Shown in pieces: positions 20,909 through 32,114 of a DNA stretch of 64,000 nt; position 1 is the stretch's first letter; each line of letters starts with the position of its first letter. The stretch is from Dactylorhiza incarnata. Its lineage: Eukaryota > Streptophyta > Magnoliopsida > Asparagales > Orchidaceae. Location: positions 13,850,001 to 13,914,000 of the forward strand of contig JAWHQI010000005.1 in the NCBI GenBank assembly GCA_033032865.1, written 5' to 3'. Under the pieces are notes generated by a model that saw only the letters and a list, made by a program, of their open reading frames with translations, was not told the DNA's origin and ran no database searches. A program made the translations under genes and the position numbers.

Positions 20909-21180
20909 GGATCACTCTGATCGACCTCAGTTCCCCACATCGACCCGGTCCTCGCACCTTTCTTCCTCCTCCTCTGGGGATAGAACCTCCTCAATCCTCA
21001 CAGGCCCCTGCTGCTGCGCAGCACTCTGGCCTCTCTCATCTCCAAAAACTACAGGCAGGTGGTCATCGCGTGGCCTTCCTCCTGGTGGAAGTCACAGTAG
21101 GGAAACACCACCCCCTTCTCTCAGCCTCTGTGACCCTATTCCTTCTCCTCACTCCCACTCCTACTCATGCTCCACTGCAT
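20909..21180 (-). pseudogene. Tat element 2 gag scrap with degenerate zinc region
   Basis: Minus-strand translation near 21110-21050 gives YCDFHQEEGHATTC, resembling the Tat-lineage gag zinc region (YCxFHxxxGHxTxxC). Only about 270 bp lie between the leader and the protease, against more than 1 kb of gag in Tat element 1, so most of gag is deleted. No continuous frame. Confidence 0.55.
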
Positions 21181-21210
21181 CTTCCTCTTCCATGCTCAGC
21201 GCACCAAAAT

Positions 21211-21486
21211 TGTTGGAACCAGTATTTGGCCCAACGAGGAGTTCATACCCATATAAAGGGGGCATCTAGCGCTTACTGATCCCACGGAGGAACCTGACTG
21301 AGGACTTAGAATGAAATAAATGACCCTTGACAATAGTGTGGAGGTCCCACCACACACCCTAATGATATTTTGAGCGCTTCCCCTCCTAAGCCAAGACTGA
21401 AGTCGGGCACCTTGGAGAGCTGGAGGAGCTAACCAAAGGCAGCCTGAGTAGAAGCAAAGTTATGGATTGCTCTCCAAAGGTGCCCC
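21211..21486 (-). mobile_element. Tat element 2 5' LTR, left part
   Basis: Starts tgttggaaccagtatttgg, matching the tgttgaaaccagcaactgg start of the Tat element 1 LTR. A candidate primer site (minus strand TGGTGCGCTGAGC) lies just to its left. It ends at aaggtgcccc, where SIRE element 1 is inserted; the remainder is at 36403-36895. Confidence 0.85.
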
Positions 21487-22566
21487 TGTTGGACATGTGT
21501 GTCACATCCCTTTGTTTGAGAATAACAAATTCCAAATTGTATTTGATCTTGGTTGTCTTGTGTTTATAGTGTGCAGGAACTATAGGTGCAATACTCCACA
21601 GGTAAAAAGCAGCTTGGAACCAACAAACTGAGCTTAAGAACAACCTCCAGCGCTTGTAATTACCGCAGGCGCTAGCGCTACCGCCAGCGCTAGCTCAAGT
21701 TCGTGCACAGCGCCATGCCGCCGACAGTTTTGCAACTCCTCTACACAAACGATAGCGCAGGAGCTAGGTACTACCATAGGCGCTAGCTCGGAGTTCTATA
21801 AAATGGAGTTCTCTTTCTCATTTTTGATTGATCATCCCAGAGAGAGTTCCTTGCCAAATTCCTGAGCTGTTACTCTTCTGAATTCTCATCTCCCACTCAA
21901 AGTCAAAGAAGAATTCTAGAGAAGGAAGTCATCACGCTGCATCTGAAGAATGATCGCATCAACCTCGCTTGAGCCACAACGGTCCTTCATCATCAACTCC
22001 AGAAAATCGTATAGAGGGAGTCTTTATTTGTATTATTTCATTCCATTGTATTTTTCTAGTGAAATCGCCTTGTATTTGGCGACTAGGTCTGGGTTGTACT
22101 TAGGGAGGAATTTGCCTTATGTTGGCGACTAGGTCTAGGTGATTAGATCTAGGGGGTGCTCGAGGCCATATCCGTGGGAGGATTGGCTATCGCGGCTTGA
22201 GGCCATATCCAGGGAAGGATATGCTAATGACAACCGGTTCGTGGGGATACGAGTCGGTATAGAAAAGGAAAAATTGTTTTACTTTGTACGCCTCTGATTT
22301 CTAGCGATATTGAAATCAAATTTTTGTAAACACCCTTTTTAATAATCATGTCTCTATTTGTGTTTACTTGATTCCTCTCTTTTGGGGTAAATTATAAAAT
22401 TGCAAATTACAATTGTTTCTTCCTTTAAGCTAAATTGTTATTTCATTTACATTTACTTAAAATAATTTAGTAAATCATCTAAAAATTCAAAAAGAATTTT
22501 ATTCCCTTATTCACTCCCCCCCCCCCCCCCCCCCCCACCCCTCTAAGGGTGCCTCTCGATCCAACA
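21487..22566 (+). mobile_element. 5' LTR of SIRE element 1 (1080 bp)
   Basis: TGTTGGACATG...GATCCAACA. U3 has a cluster of gctagcgctaccgcc palindromic motifs (21655-21790) directly upstream of the TATA box tataaaa (21797-21803). The R/U5 region repeats ggcgactaggtctggg. Near the end lies a run of 21 C (22516-22536), then ctctaagggtgcc. Confidence 0.92.
22516..22536. repeat. C21 homopolymer near the U5 end of the SIRE LTR
   Basis: Twenty-one consecutive C. The equivalent tract is 13 C in the 3' LTR (36365-36377) and 14 C in SIRE element 2 (50069-50082). Confidence 0.95.
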
Positions 22567-22568
22567 AG

Positions 22569-22581
22569 TGGCATCAGAGGC
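22569..22581 (+). other. Primer-binding site, tRNA-iMet type
   Basis: TGGCATCAGAGGC, one change from the canonical TGGTATCAGAGC, two nt after the LTR end. Confidence 0.85.
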
Positions 22582-22610
22582 AGGTTATTCCAATTTAATA
22601 ACTAGGAATA

Positions 22611-24550
22611 ATGGCGTCTTATGATCTCGCTTTTTCTGAGGGTCAGGGAATTAGTAGACCTCCACTACGGGTCAGATTATAACTATTGGAAAAATAGGAT
22701 GAGATATTTTCTTATGACCCTAAATATTGAGGTATGGAATATGGTAGAAGAGGAATACTCTCCTCCTACAATTGTAGTTGGAGAGATAACTTTAGAAAAA
22801 CCAAAAGATAAATGGGATGATAGGGATAAGCTAAAATGCAAAAATAATGCCAAGGCCATGAATGCTTTATTTTGTGCGTTAGATAGAAATGAATTTAATA
22901 GAACTTCCACATGTACTACTGCATATGAAATTTGGAATCATTTGGAAGTTACTCATGAAGGTACATCGCAGGTTAAAGATTCAAAGCTTTTCCAACTGGA
23001 GTCGGAATATGAAAAATTCTGGATGGATGAAAGTGAAGATGTTGATGCCATGTACACGCGCTTCACCAAGATCGTCAATGCCTCCAAAGTTCTTGGAAAG
23101 ACCTTCTCCAACGATGACTTGGTCTGAAAAATCCTTCGTTCCCTTCCTCCAAAATTCAACCCGAAGGTGACGGCCATTTCAGAATAGCGCAATCTAAGAA
23201 CGCTACAAGTTGAGAGCCTCATTGGGAATCTCAAAACCCATGAGGTAGAACTCAAAATCCAATATAATGAATACAATAAGGAGACAAAGAAGAAGGCGTT
23301 GGCACAAAGTCAAAAAAGGAGTTCCAAGAGGATGAGGATGAAGATGAAGAAAGCCTTTTGGTGAAGAACTTTCGAAAGTTCATGCAAAATTCGGAAAGGA
23401 GAAACACTTTCCGGAAATTTATCCAAAGGGATGCAAGATGGAAAGGGTCATCTTCAAAGAAGGAAAAGGAGAGCGACGATGAAGAAGAAAGACCTCCACC
23501 GAAATGCTTTCATTGTAGGAAGACTGGGCACATTCGGAGCCAGTGCCCAAAGTTTTTAAAGGAGAAGAAGGACAAGCGACACAAAGGGAAGGAGAAGAGG
23601 GAGGTGCTAAAAGCTAGAACATGGGATGACTCATCATCCTCCTTTGAAGAATCAAGCGGGTCTTCATCAAGCGAAGATGAGGAAGCAAACATGTGCCTCA
23701 TGGGACATGGAAAAGATGGCGACGACTCCAGTGTTCTTAGCGACACTGAGGTAACTCCTCCCACTTATGATGAACTCTTTAATGAATTTCTTGAAACTTG
23801 CAAAGCTTTTGATAAAAATATGAAAGATAGTATTTTATTGAATCGAGAAAATGAATCTCTTATTAAAGAAAATCAAAAGCTTTCCAAAAATTAATTATTT
23901 TAGAAAAGAGAAAGGTTTCTTGCCAAGAGTGTGATCATTCCACTAAATTAGCAAAAGATATTGAAGAGTCACTTTCTAAAGCCCTCTCTCATGCCAAACC
24001 TCTTACAAAAGAGAAGGGGGAATTAGAAAGGAAATTAGAAGCCTCTCTTTTGCAAATCAAAAATAATAAAACAGGTTTTGAAAATAGGTGTGTCATGCTT
24101 GTGAAAGAAAATTCTTCACTTAAAGCACAAGTTCATGATCTCACCATGGCCATTAAAAATTTTGGAATAGGCCAAAAATCAATGGAAATGATTTTAAGGA
24201 ACCAGTGCCATGGTTATAGAAAATGTGGGCCCGGATATCGAGGTGAGGGCTATCGCCTGGCGCTAGCCACTAACGCCAGCGCTAGCACCTCATACAAGAA
24301 GCCTGAATTTTCTTTTTCAAAATGTTTTTCTTCTGTAAATCTAATTTCTTCCAGCAAGAAAATATTCCATAAAAGGGTCTCAACCCTCTTTATTTCGTGT
24401 GCAAACTGTTATAGGTTAGGTCACACATCTAGTTCTTGCAGGAAAATAAAACAAACCACTGTAAAGCAAATCTGGGTACCTAAGGCTTCCACTTATTCCA
24501 TGTGTGGTACCACTTGGGTATCCAGATCTTTACTCTCATCTTCTTTTTAG
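22611..24550 (+). pseudogene. gag: SIRE element 1 gag with two zinc knuckles
   Basis: The original start is probably ATG at 22611 (MASYDLAFSEGQGISRPPL). A short deletion near 22665, seen by comparison with SIRE element 2 (50158), shifts the frame into YGSDYNYWKNRMRYF. Residues typical of copia gag follow (KAMNALFCALDRNEF, AYEIWNHLEVTHEGTSQVKDSKL). A stop at 23125-23127 replaces Trp-like context. The third piece (23358-23894) has a CCHC knuckle CFHCRKTGHIRSQC and an acidic Ser-rich tail. The last piece (24050-24550) has a second knuckle CANCYRLGHTSSSC and KQIWVPKAS, usual for SIRE. The sequence around 24240-24290 contains gcgctagcc/gccagcgctagc motifs otherwise found in LTRs. Not functional. 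Confidence 0.85.
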
Positions 24551-26548
24551 ATGTGCAGGCAGGCTAAGGACAATAAAGACGTGTGGTACTTAGATTCTAG
24601 ATGCTCCAAGCACATGACGGGAAATAAAGCAAAGTTTCTTAGCCTAGAGAAGAAGAAGGGAGGGATCGTGATGTTTGGCGATAACGGAAATGGAAGGAAC
24701 ATGGGAATTGGTACAGTTGGTAACGAATCCTTTACTATATCTAACGTTCTTAATGTGAAAGGATTAAAACACAATTTAATTTCTATTAGCCAATTATGTG
24801 ATAAAGGATTAGATGTGTTATTTGAATCTTCCACTAATCTATGCAAAATATCTAATCCTACTACAAAAGATATTTTACTAACTGCACCAAGAATACATAA
24901 TGTCTATATAGTTTCTTTTCATGATCTTTCTAAATCATCTATAAAATGTCTTATCACTAAAAATGATGAATTAGAACTTTGGCATAGAAGACTAGGGCAT
25001 GCTAGCACAAAGCTCATTGTAAAACCTGCGAAAAGTAATTTAATTAGAGGATTGCCTAGGTTAAATGGAACTTTACCTTCACTTTGTCACCATGTCAAAA
25101 AGGTAAATTTTCTAGATCCGCTTTCACACGTAAAAAATTTCATTTCTACTATAAGACCCTTGCAAATAATTTATATGGATCTTTTTGGTCCCGTTAGCAC
25201 TGCAAGTCTTGGTGGTAGATTATATACATATGTTTTAATATATGATTTTTCAAGATATTGTTGGACATTATTTCTCTCTTCCAAATCCGATGCGTTTTGT
25301 GAATTTGCAAAATTATGTACTCGTATTCAAAATGAAAGTTATTTAAAAATTAAATGCATTCGCTCAGATCATGGAGGAGAATTTGAAAATGAAAAATTTA
25401 CATCCTTTTGTGATATGTTAGGCATTAAACATGAGTTCTCAGCACCACGCACACCACAACAAAATGGTGTTGTAGAAAGAAAGAATAAGACACTTCAAGA
25501 ACTAGCACGCACTATGTTATGTGAATATAAATTACCTAAGTCCTTTTGGTCTGAAGCTGTAAATACATCATGTTATGTTATGAATAGAATCATGCTTCAC
25601 CCATCTCTTAATCTCACACCATATGAAATTTATTTTCAAAATAAGCCTAATGTATCTTATTTCAAAGTTTTTGGTTGTAAATGTTTTATTTTGAATACAA
25701 AAGATAGCTTGGGAAAGTTTGATGAAAAATGTGATGAAGGAACTTTTCTGGAGTACTCTTCAACTAGTAAAACTTATAGAATTTTTAATAAAAGAACTAG
25801 TAGAGTTGAAGAGTCAATAAATGTGAAATTTGATGAGTTGGTTCCTTGTGTAAAAAAACATTCCGCAGGCAACGAGGATGATCTCTTACATCCTTTGGAG
25901 CATGGTGATGAGGAACCTTCCAAAGAAGAAGAAGAGGAGGCCAAGGAAGATGAATATGTACCTCCAAGTGCCTTGAAATTCACAAAGGATCATCCAAGAG
26001 AATTAATAATTGGTGAACCATCCATCGGGGTAAGAACTCGCTCTTCTCTTCATGAATCTTATTCAAATATCTGTTTTGTTTCTGAAATTGAACCAAAAAC
26101 CGTTTCTACCGCTTTAAATGATGAATTTTGGTTTTTGGCTATGAATGAAGAGTTAGAACAATTTGAGCGACATAATGTTTGGAAATTAGAAGAAAGACCA
26201 TCTAATCACCCGGTTGTAGGTGTAAAATGGATTTTTAAAAATAAATCAGATGGTGAGTCTAGAATCACTAGGAATAAGGCACGCTTAGTAGCACAAGGAT
26301 ATTCACAAATCGAGGTGATAGATTTTGATGAAACTTGTGCACACATTGCTAGGTTGGAATCCATTAGAATTTTTCAAGCATTTGCAAGCTTTAAAAGAAT
26401 AAAACTATTTCAAATGGATGTAAAAAGTGTTTTTCTCAATGGGTTTGTAAAAGAAGAAGTTTATGTTGAACAACCCCCCGGTTTTATTAATGAAAAATTT
26501 CCCAGTCATGTTTATAAACTAGAAAAAGCGCTTTATGGTTTAAAATAA
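24551..26548 (+). pseudogene. SIRE element 1 pol, first part: protease, integrase, start of reverse transcriptase
   Basis: 665 open codons in the same frame as the end of gag, after one stop at 24548-24550. Order is copia-type: protease with [13 protein letters not shown] at about residues 12-24, where the family has DSG, so the active-site Gly is Arg; GAG-pre-integrase LWHRRLGHAS near 143; integrase core with DLFGPVSTASLGG, IRSDHGGEF and PQQNGVVERKNK (three acidic residues present); then RT starting VKWIFKNKSDG with FQMDVKSVFLNG. It ends ALYGLK with a stop where Gln is normal. The integrase zinc region is degenerate. Otherwise well preserved. Confidence 0.9.
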
Positions 26549-27619
26549 GTGCCCCGTGCATAGTATGAAAGACTTACATCATTTTTATTAAAGCACAGTT
26601 ATATTATGGGAAGTGCCGATAATACTCTCTTCATTAAGCATAATAATGATGATTTAATTATTTTGCAAATATATGTTGATGATATAATATTTGGATCTAC
26701 TAATGAAGAGTTATGTAATGAAGTTATTAAAGTGATGAAAAATGAATTTGAAATGAGTCTAGTAGGAGAACATTCTTATTTTCTTGGATTTCAAATATCA
26801 CAAAGAAATGATGGTATTTTTATATGTCAAACCAAATATGTCTATGATATGCTTAAACGCTTTGGATTTGAAAATCTTAAACATGCTTCTACACCAATGA
26901 GTGCATCACTTAAATTAGGAAAAGATGAATCGGTAATTTCAATTGATCAAACCTTATATAGAGGTATGATAGGATCCCTTCTTTATCTTAGCGCAACTAG
27001 ACCCGATATTATGTTTGTCGTATGTTTATGTGCTCGATTTCAAGCCAATCCAAAAGAATCTCACTTAAAAGCGGTAAAACGAATTTTTAGGTATCTAATT
27101 AGTTCATCTAGATTAGGATTATGGTACCCGCACAATAATTCATTTACACTTCGCGGCTACTCCGAGTCGTACTACGCTGGATGCTCACTTGATAAAAAAT
27201 GCACTAGTGGTACTTATCATTTTCTAGGACCTTCATTAGTTGCATGGTCTAGTAGGAAACAAAATTCGATTGCACTCTCCACCACGGAGGCCGAATACAT
27301 TGCACTAGGGAGTTGTTGTGCACAAGCACTATGGATGAGCCAAACATTAGAGGACTTTGGTTTTCATCTAAAACATATAGAATTAAAATGTGACAACAAC
27401 AGTGCCATTGATCTTACAAATAATCTGGTACACCATTCTAGATCCAAACATATAGATGTACGTCATCATTTCATAAGGGATCACATTAAGAAAGAAAATG
27501 TTAGAATAAGTTTCATTGGCATGGACTCTCAACTTGCTGATATTTTCACTAAACCACTTCCTGATGCAAGGTTTCAAATGTTAAGGTTGGAATTAGGAGT
27601 CTTAGACAACTTAGGATGA
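26549..27619 (+). pseudogene. SIRE element 1 pol, second part: reverse transcriptase palm and RNase H
   Basis: Same frame as the previous entry. The first codons read VPRA-stop-YERL, so a Trp is now TAG at about 26561. From the Met at 26606, 337 codons run on: IYVDDIIFGST (catalytic YVDD intact), GSLLYLSATRPDIMFVVCLCARFQ, then RNase H with SSRKQNSIALSTTEAEYIALGSC and ADIFTKPLPDARF, the usual end of copia pol. All stops in this pol are explained by single C-to-T or G-to-A changes, as expected from deamination of methylated cytosine in silenced repeats. Confidence 0.9.
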
Positions 27620-28723
27620 ATAACATGTAAAACGCTAATGTTTTATGCAATTTGAGCAATCAAGACATCTCCAAAAATTACAAAATTGCTGCATAAGACT
27701 ACTCTTAAGACCCCTAATCATTATCAAAAACAGAATTTTAAAATCTTTAATATTTCACTTACTGTTTCCAGCGCTAGCGCTAGCGTCGGCGCTAGCATGA
27801 GTGTTCAAATTTTGTGATTTTCAAAATTTCTAAAAATCTAAAAAAATATTTTAGTTCATATTTACTACTTTAATTTTGTACTTCTGACTTTTGTTATTTT
27901 TGTTTTATTTATTTTATGGAAAATCAACTATAAAATTTCAAAATTCAAAAATACACAAATATGTTTTTGTGGTTTTCTGTTTTTCCTTTCATTAAAATTT
28001 TCAAAACAAAAAAACTGTATGATCTTTATTGCTAATATCAAGCATGAATATGAATTCTATCATTTAGAATTATTTACAATGTTAAAACTTGTTTCTTCAT
28101 TTTACTATGAACACTGTTTTGTTTATCATGCTTTGATATATCTAATTAAGTGCATCAATTGTATTTAAAAATATATGTAGAACCAAGCTTAGCATGCCTC
28201 TAAGTATGAGTAAATGTATTGTGATTGATAATGATACGTTTACACTCACTTATGTTTGGTGATGTACATGTGTGTTTAAATCTAAAAATGCTTGCTTGTG
28301 TATTGTAATTGTACAATGAATTAAAATTTGCATAAGTTTATTATCTACACTACATTTGAATTGCACTTACAAATTAAGAAAAGTGGTTGGATTTGAAAAT
28401 TTTGTTGGGTTTGCAAAACAAGTGTATTCGGAGAATGTTGTCTCACCAAAGTGAATAAAAAATAGACAAAAATAACTCCACCAAGCACTACTTGAACCTC
28501 TTGATAAGTCTTCATAAGCATTGTGAGGTTGAGCACCTTGGAAAGAATAGTAAAGTGTCTTGTGCAAACCTTGGTTATTACACCACTTTGTTAAAAATTA
28601 TGTGCATTAAAGTGTGTGAAAGTAATTTACTTATGTTTTATTGTGCACTTCACTTTACATATGTCTTGTATTTTGTGATTTAAATCAATTGTTAACATTG
28701 CTCAAAATACACTTATGTGCACA
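27620..28723 (+). other. SIRE element 1 3' spacer, left part, non-coding
   Basis: AT-rich, no credible ORF. A gcgctagcgctagcgtcggcgctagc cluster at 27770-27797 repeats the LTR-type palindromic motif outside the LTR. No env-like ORF is visible, although SIRE elements in some species carry one here. Confidence 0.7.
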
Positions 28724-28728
28724 TCATT
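28724..28728. other. Target-site duplication, left copy (tcatt)
   Basis: tcatt at 28724-28728 matches 34523-34527. The two copies flank the long solo LTR and, when merged, restore gtgcacatcattatctttc. Confidence 0.7.
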
Positions 28729-29055
28729 ATAACATCCCAGTTCGAACTAGACCCCTCGGGTGACATGGGTCACTTAGAGATGCTCGAACCAGGTGGGATC
28801 TGGAGATCCTAATAGTTAGGTTAAAAGAGGCTCTTAATCATAAATGTTGACAAAAATCATATTGATTACATTCACTTGAAAAGAAATGAAGTTCCAACCA
28901 TTAGTAAAGAGAGAAATCTGTAAGTGTTTTGGAGATGGTCTGTTAGGGAAGAAAATTGGGGGTGATTGGTAAGGATCTGCTTCCTGTTAGCTAGCGCCCG
29001 GCGGTAACACTACCACCGGCGCTAGCGTGAGACTTGTTCCCCCGTCGAACGGTGT

Positions 29056-29546
29056 CTTGATTTCATCGAACGCAGCTCACCGTCCGTTCGTCGAACGCAG
29101 CTCACCTTCTGTTCGTCGAACGCAGCTCACCATCTATTCGCCAAATGCATTTCACCTCCAGTTCGTCGAACGCAGTTCACCTCCAGTTCGTCGAACGCAG
29201 TTCACCTTCTGTTCATCGAACGCAGCTAACCATCAGTTCGTCGAATGCAGTTCACCTTCAGTTCGTCGAACGCGGCTCACCTTCATTTCGCCGAACGCAA
29301 TTCACCTTCTGTTCGTCGAACGCAGTTCACCTTCTGTTCGTCGAATGCAGCTCACCTTTAGTTCGTCGAACGCAGTTCACCTTCTGTTCGTCGAACGCAG
29401 CTCTCCTTCACTTCGTCGAACGTAGTTCACCGTATGTTCGTCGAACGCAGTTCACCGTCTGTTCGTCGAACGCAGCTCACCGTCTGTTCGTCGAACGCAG
29501 TTCACCGTCTGTTCGTCGAACGAAGCTCATTGTCGGTTCGTCGAAT
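29056..29546. repeat. 25-bp tandem repeat, about 20 copies
   Basis: The unit core ttcgtcgaacgcagttcacc recurs every 25 bp (29066, 29091, 29116 and so on to 29541). The core ttcgtcgaa is nearly self-complementary. The same ttcgtcgaacgc phrase is scattered in the SIRE-like LTR at 51900-52280. Confidence 0.92.
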
Positions 29547-32109
29547 GGCCTGGCCCTTTCTATTCCCAAGAAATCAGGCGATTTTCAGCATGCCTTGGAA
29601 ATGGAAATTGCATTTAATGACATTAATGCTATCTTTTTATCTCTCTTTCTATCTTTCTCTCCCTCTCTCCTTCTCCCCTAGCCGAATGGGCTGGAATAAT
29701 GGAGTCAGAAGAGTATTCTTCTTCATCTTCTTCTTCTTCTTCTTTTCCCTCACCTTAAGGTTTCAACTTAGGATTCTTGAAGGAGCAAGCTTGGAGAAGG
29801 ATTTGGAGCTTGGCCGACCACCACCCCGCTACCATGAAGATGAGCTTGAACCATGGCTAGAAAATAAGGTGACTTCCGACCCCTCTCCCTTGGTGCTAGA
29901 TCGTAGAGAAAAATTTGGAGAGGTGTAGAGCTCAAAAGAGCTTGGCTTGTGAGTTAATGGAGTTTCCTAGGAAAAGACCAAGCCGGATCTTTCTTGTTAG
30001 GGCACCGATTGCCATGAAAGTTCCTTCAATCACTTCTTCTCTTCAAAAGGAAGGGATCGGATTTGATTTCTTTGAAATCCATGGTCTATGGAGGGAGTAT
30101 TGGATGGGAGAAGGTGTAATGACCTAACTCTTGTTTTTGGGGAAGATGATGAATAGTCCCCTGTTATGTAGGGTTTCAAATTATTTCTTATGTGAAAAGA
30201 TGAGGAGTAAATTCACTGTTTAAAAATCCCATGTTAATTAGGGTTGTTAGTTATGTAATTGTCTGATAAAGGTGATGATAGCCCCTTGCTAAAGAAGTTT
30301 TCAATTTATAACATTGCACTTGGTTGTTAAGGGGTAAAATTGTGCGCAGCTGGGTTCGAGCCAATTTGTAGGCTTGATCCCACTGGAATTAGACCTCGGG
30401 CTCAACATGGAAGTTATAGCCCTCGGAAAATGATTTCCAATGATAGGTTACTTGTTTTCTTAAGTGACTTGTAGCTCCTACAAGTCCAGTCGAGTGGACT
30501 GCCCAGAAAGCTGGGAGGTGTTAATTGCGTGCTGTTTTGCTGTCCAGATTTCTGCAGTTGACTTCAGAGCAGATTTAAGATAGGACACGCTTGGATCTGG
30601 TGTAGGACTCAAGATGTATGTTGTAGCCCTTGATGTTAGCTTTCCAAAATGGGGTGGATCATAATTTTTGGACAACTGTAGCACCCGAAAATCCAGTTTT
30701 AGTAAACTGTGTCATAACACTTCCGATCTCAGTATTTTGTGGATTTCTCTTAAAATATTGGTTGGATGCTCATGACAATTGGTGGAGATATGAGTGACAA
30801 CAATATTTAGATCCTTGTTGAATTTCATGATGTTTGGATAAGTTGTATTAAAGTTATTGCCGTTTCATTTGATAAATTTGAAGGAGATATAAATGCTGAA
30901 TGTGAAGGCCGCTTGGGCCGAAATTTTGTATAAATCATGTACATGCTAGTATTGACCTGTGATAATGATTTATGATTTATATCCGTTGGGATGAATCCTT
31001 AAATGAACCTTCAATTGTTAGTTTCAGGTGGAACCATAAACGGGGCATGTGTGGTTGATGGTGAAGGTAAGTAACATTGGTTATGGTTCCACCTGAAATT
31101 TGGTGGTAATGATTCCGGCATTAATTATGACTTATAGTAGAAGTTTCTGTGGATTTGGTTTTAGAACGAATCCATAATTAAACATTCCGCTAATAATTAT
31201 TATGCTGAAAAGAGAGGTTAAGGTGCTCATCTGGACCAGGATTTTGGAAACGTGACATTAAGCGCACAAGTAGTCCTACAGGATCTAGTATGGTAATTTC
31301 CATATTATACACACGCTATTGCATAGAGTCATGACAACTCGGTATGAGTAGCATTGATGTTTTGGTGTGGATTATAAGATATGGTTATATCTTGTGGTGA
31401 AATGTTCAGGACCCGGTTGGGTTGGACTCTTGGTGCTCACCTACCCAAGTCCCCTTCTATGTCCTTGAAGGCTCAGCATGATGCAAGCAGTACGCAGGGT
31501 CTCCGCTGTGTGTTCTTAGCATCGAGGCGTACATAGGTATGATGTGAAAGGTAAGAAGGGCTCCATCTGTGAGTCCCTGGGTGCTTGATTGCACAGGCGT
31601 GCATGGGAATTACATTAATATGCATGGTTTACACATGGTGGAGTAATGATCCGGGTTGGAGGATTACTTATGGCGGGTCTACAGGCTTGCTAGTCGTGAC
31701 ACTGACAGAAGCCGGCAGTTAGACTCTAGACCGGTTGGGTTGGACTCTTGGTGCTCACCTACCCAAGTCCCCTTCTGTGTCCTTGAAGGCTCAGCTTGAT
31801 GCGAGCAGTATGCAGGGTCTCCGCTATGTGTTCTTAGCTTCAACGTGTACAGAGGCCTAGGACTGGTAGTGTTCATACCCTCCTAGTAGTGAAGGAGCTC
31901 GTTCCACTGTCTCCATCTGGCCACGACGGGAGATGCCTGAGTGGTTAGCTACCTCTCAAAAAGCGAGAACTGTAGGTCTTTGTCGACAAAGCAACATTGC
32001 ATGGGTGAGTATCATTACATAATCATTGCATTGCATTCATCATTACATAATCATGTCATTGCACTGCATCGGAACTCATCATATAAACTTGTATGGGCAC
32101 CTTTATATG
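29547..32109 (+). other. Non-coding body of the long solo LTR
   Basis: No ORF above background. It holds ctcttctttct-rich DNA (29640-29760) and a duplicated segment starting ccggttgggttggactcttgg (31411 and 31728). Nothing else is recognisable. Confidence 0.6.
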
Positions 32110-32114
32110 ATGGG

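Noticed and set aside
27620..28723. Possible env-like ORF downstream of SIRE 1 pol
   Set aside because: Stops in all frames and no open stretch of useful length.
29027..29928. Arg/Ser-rich ORFs of 132-178 codons
   Set aside because: Produced by the 25-bp tandem repeat, which stays open in several frames; no other protein feature.
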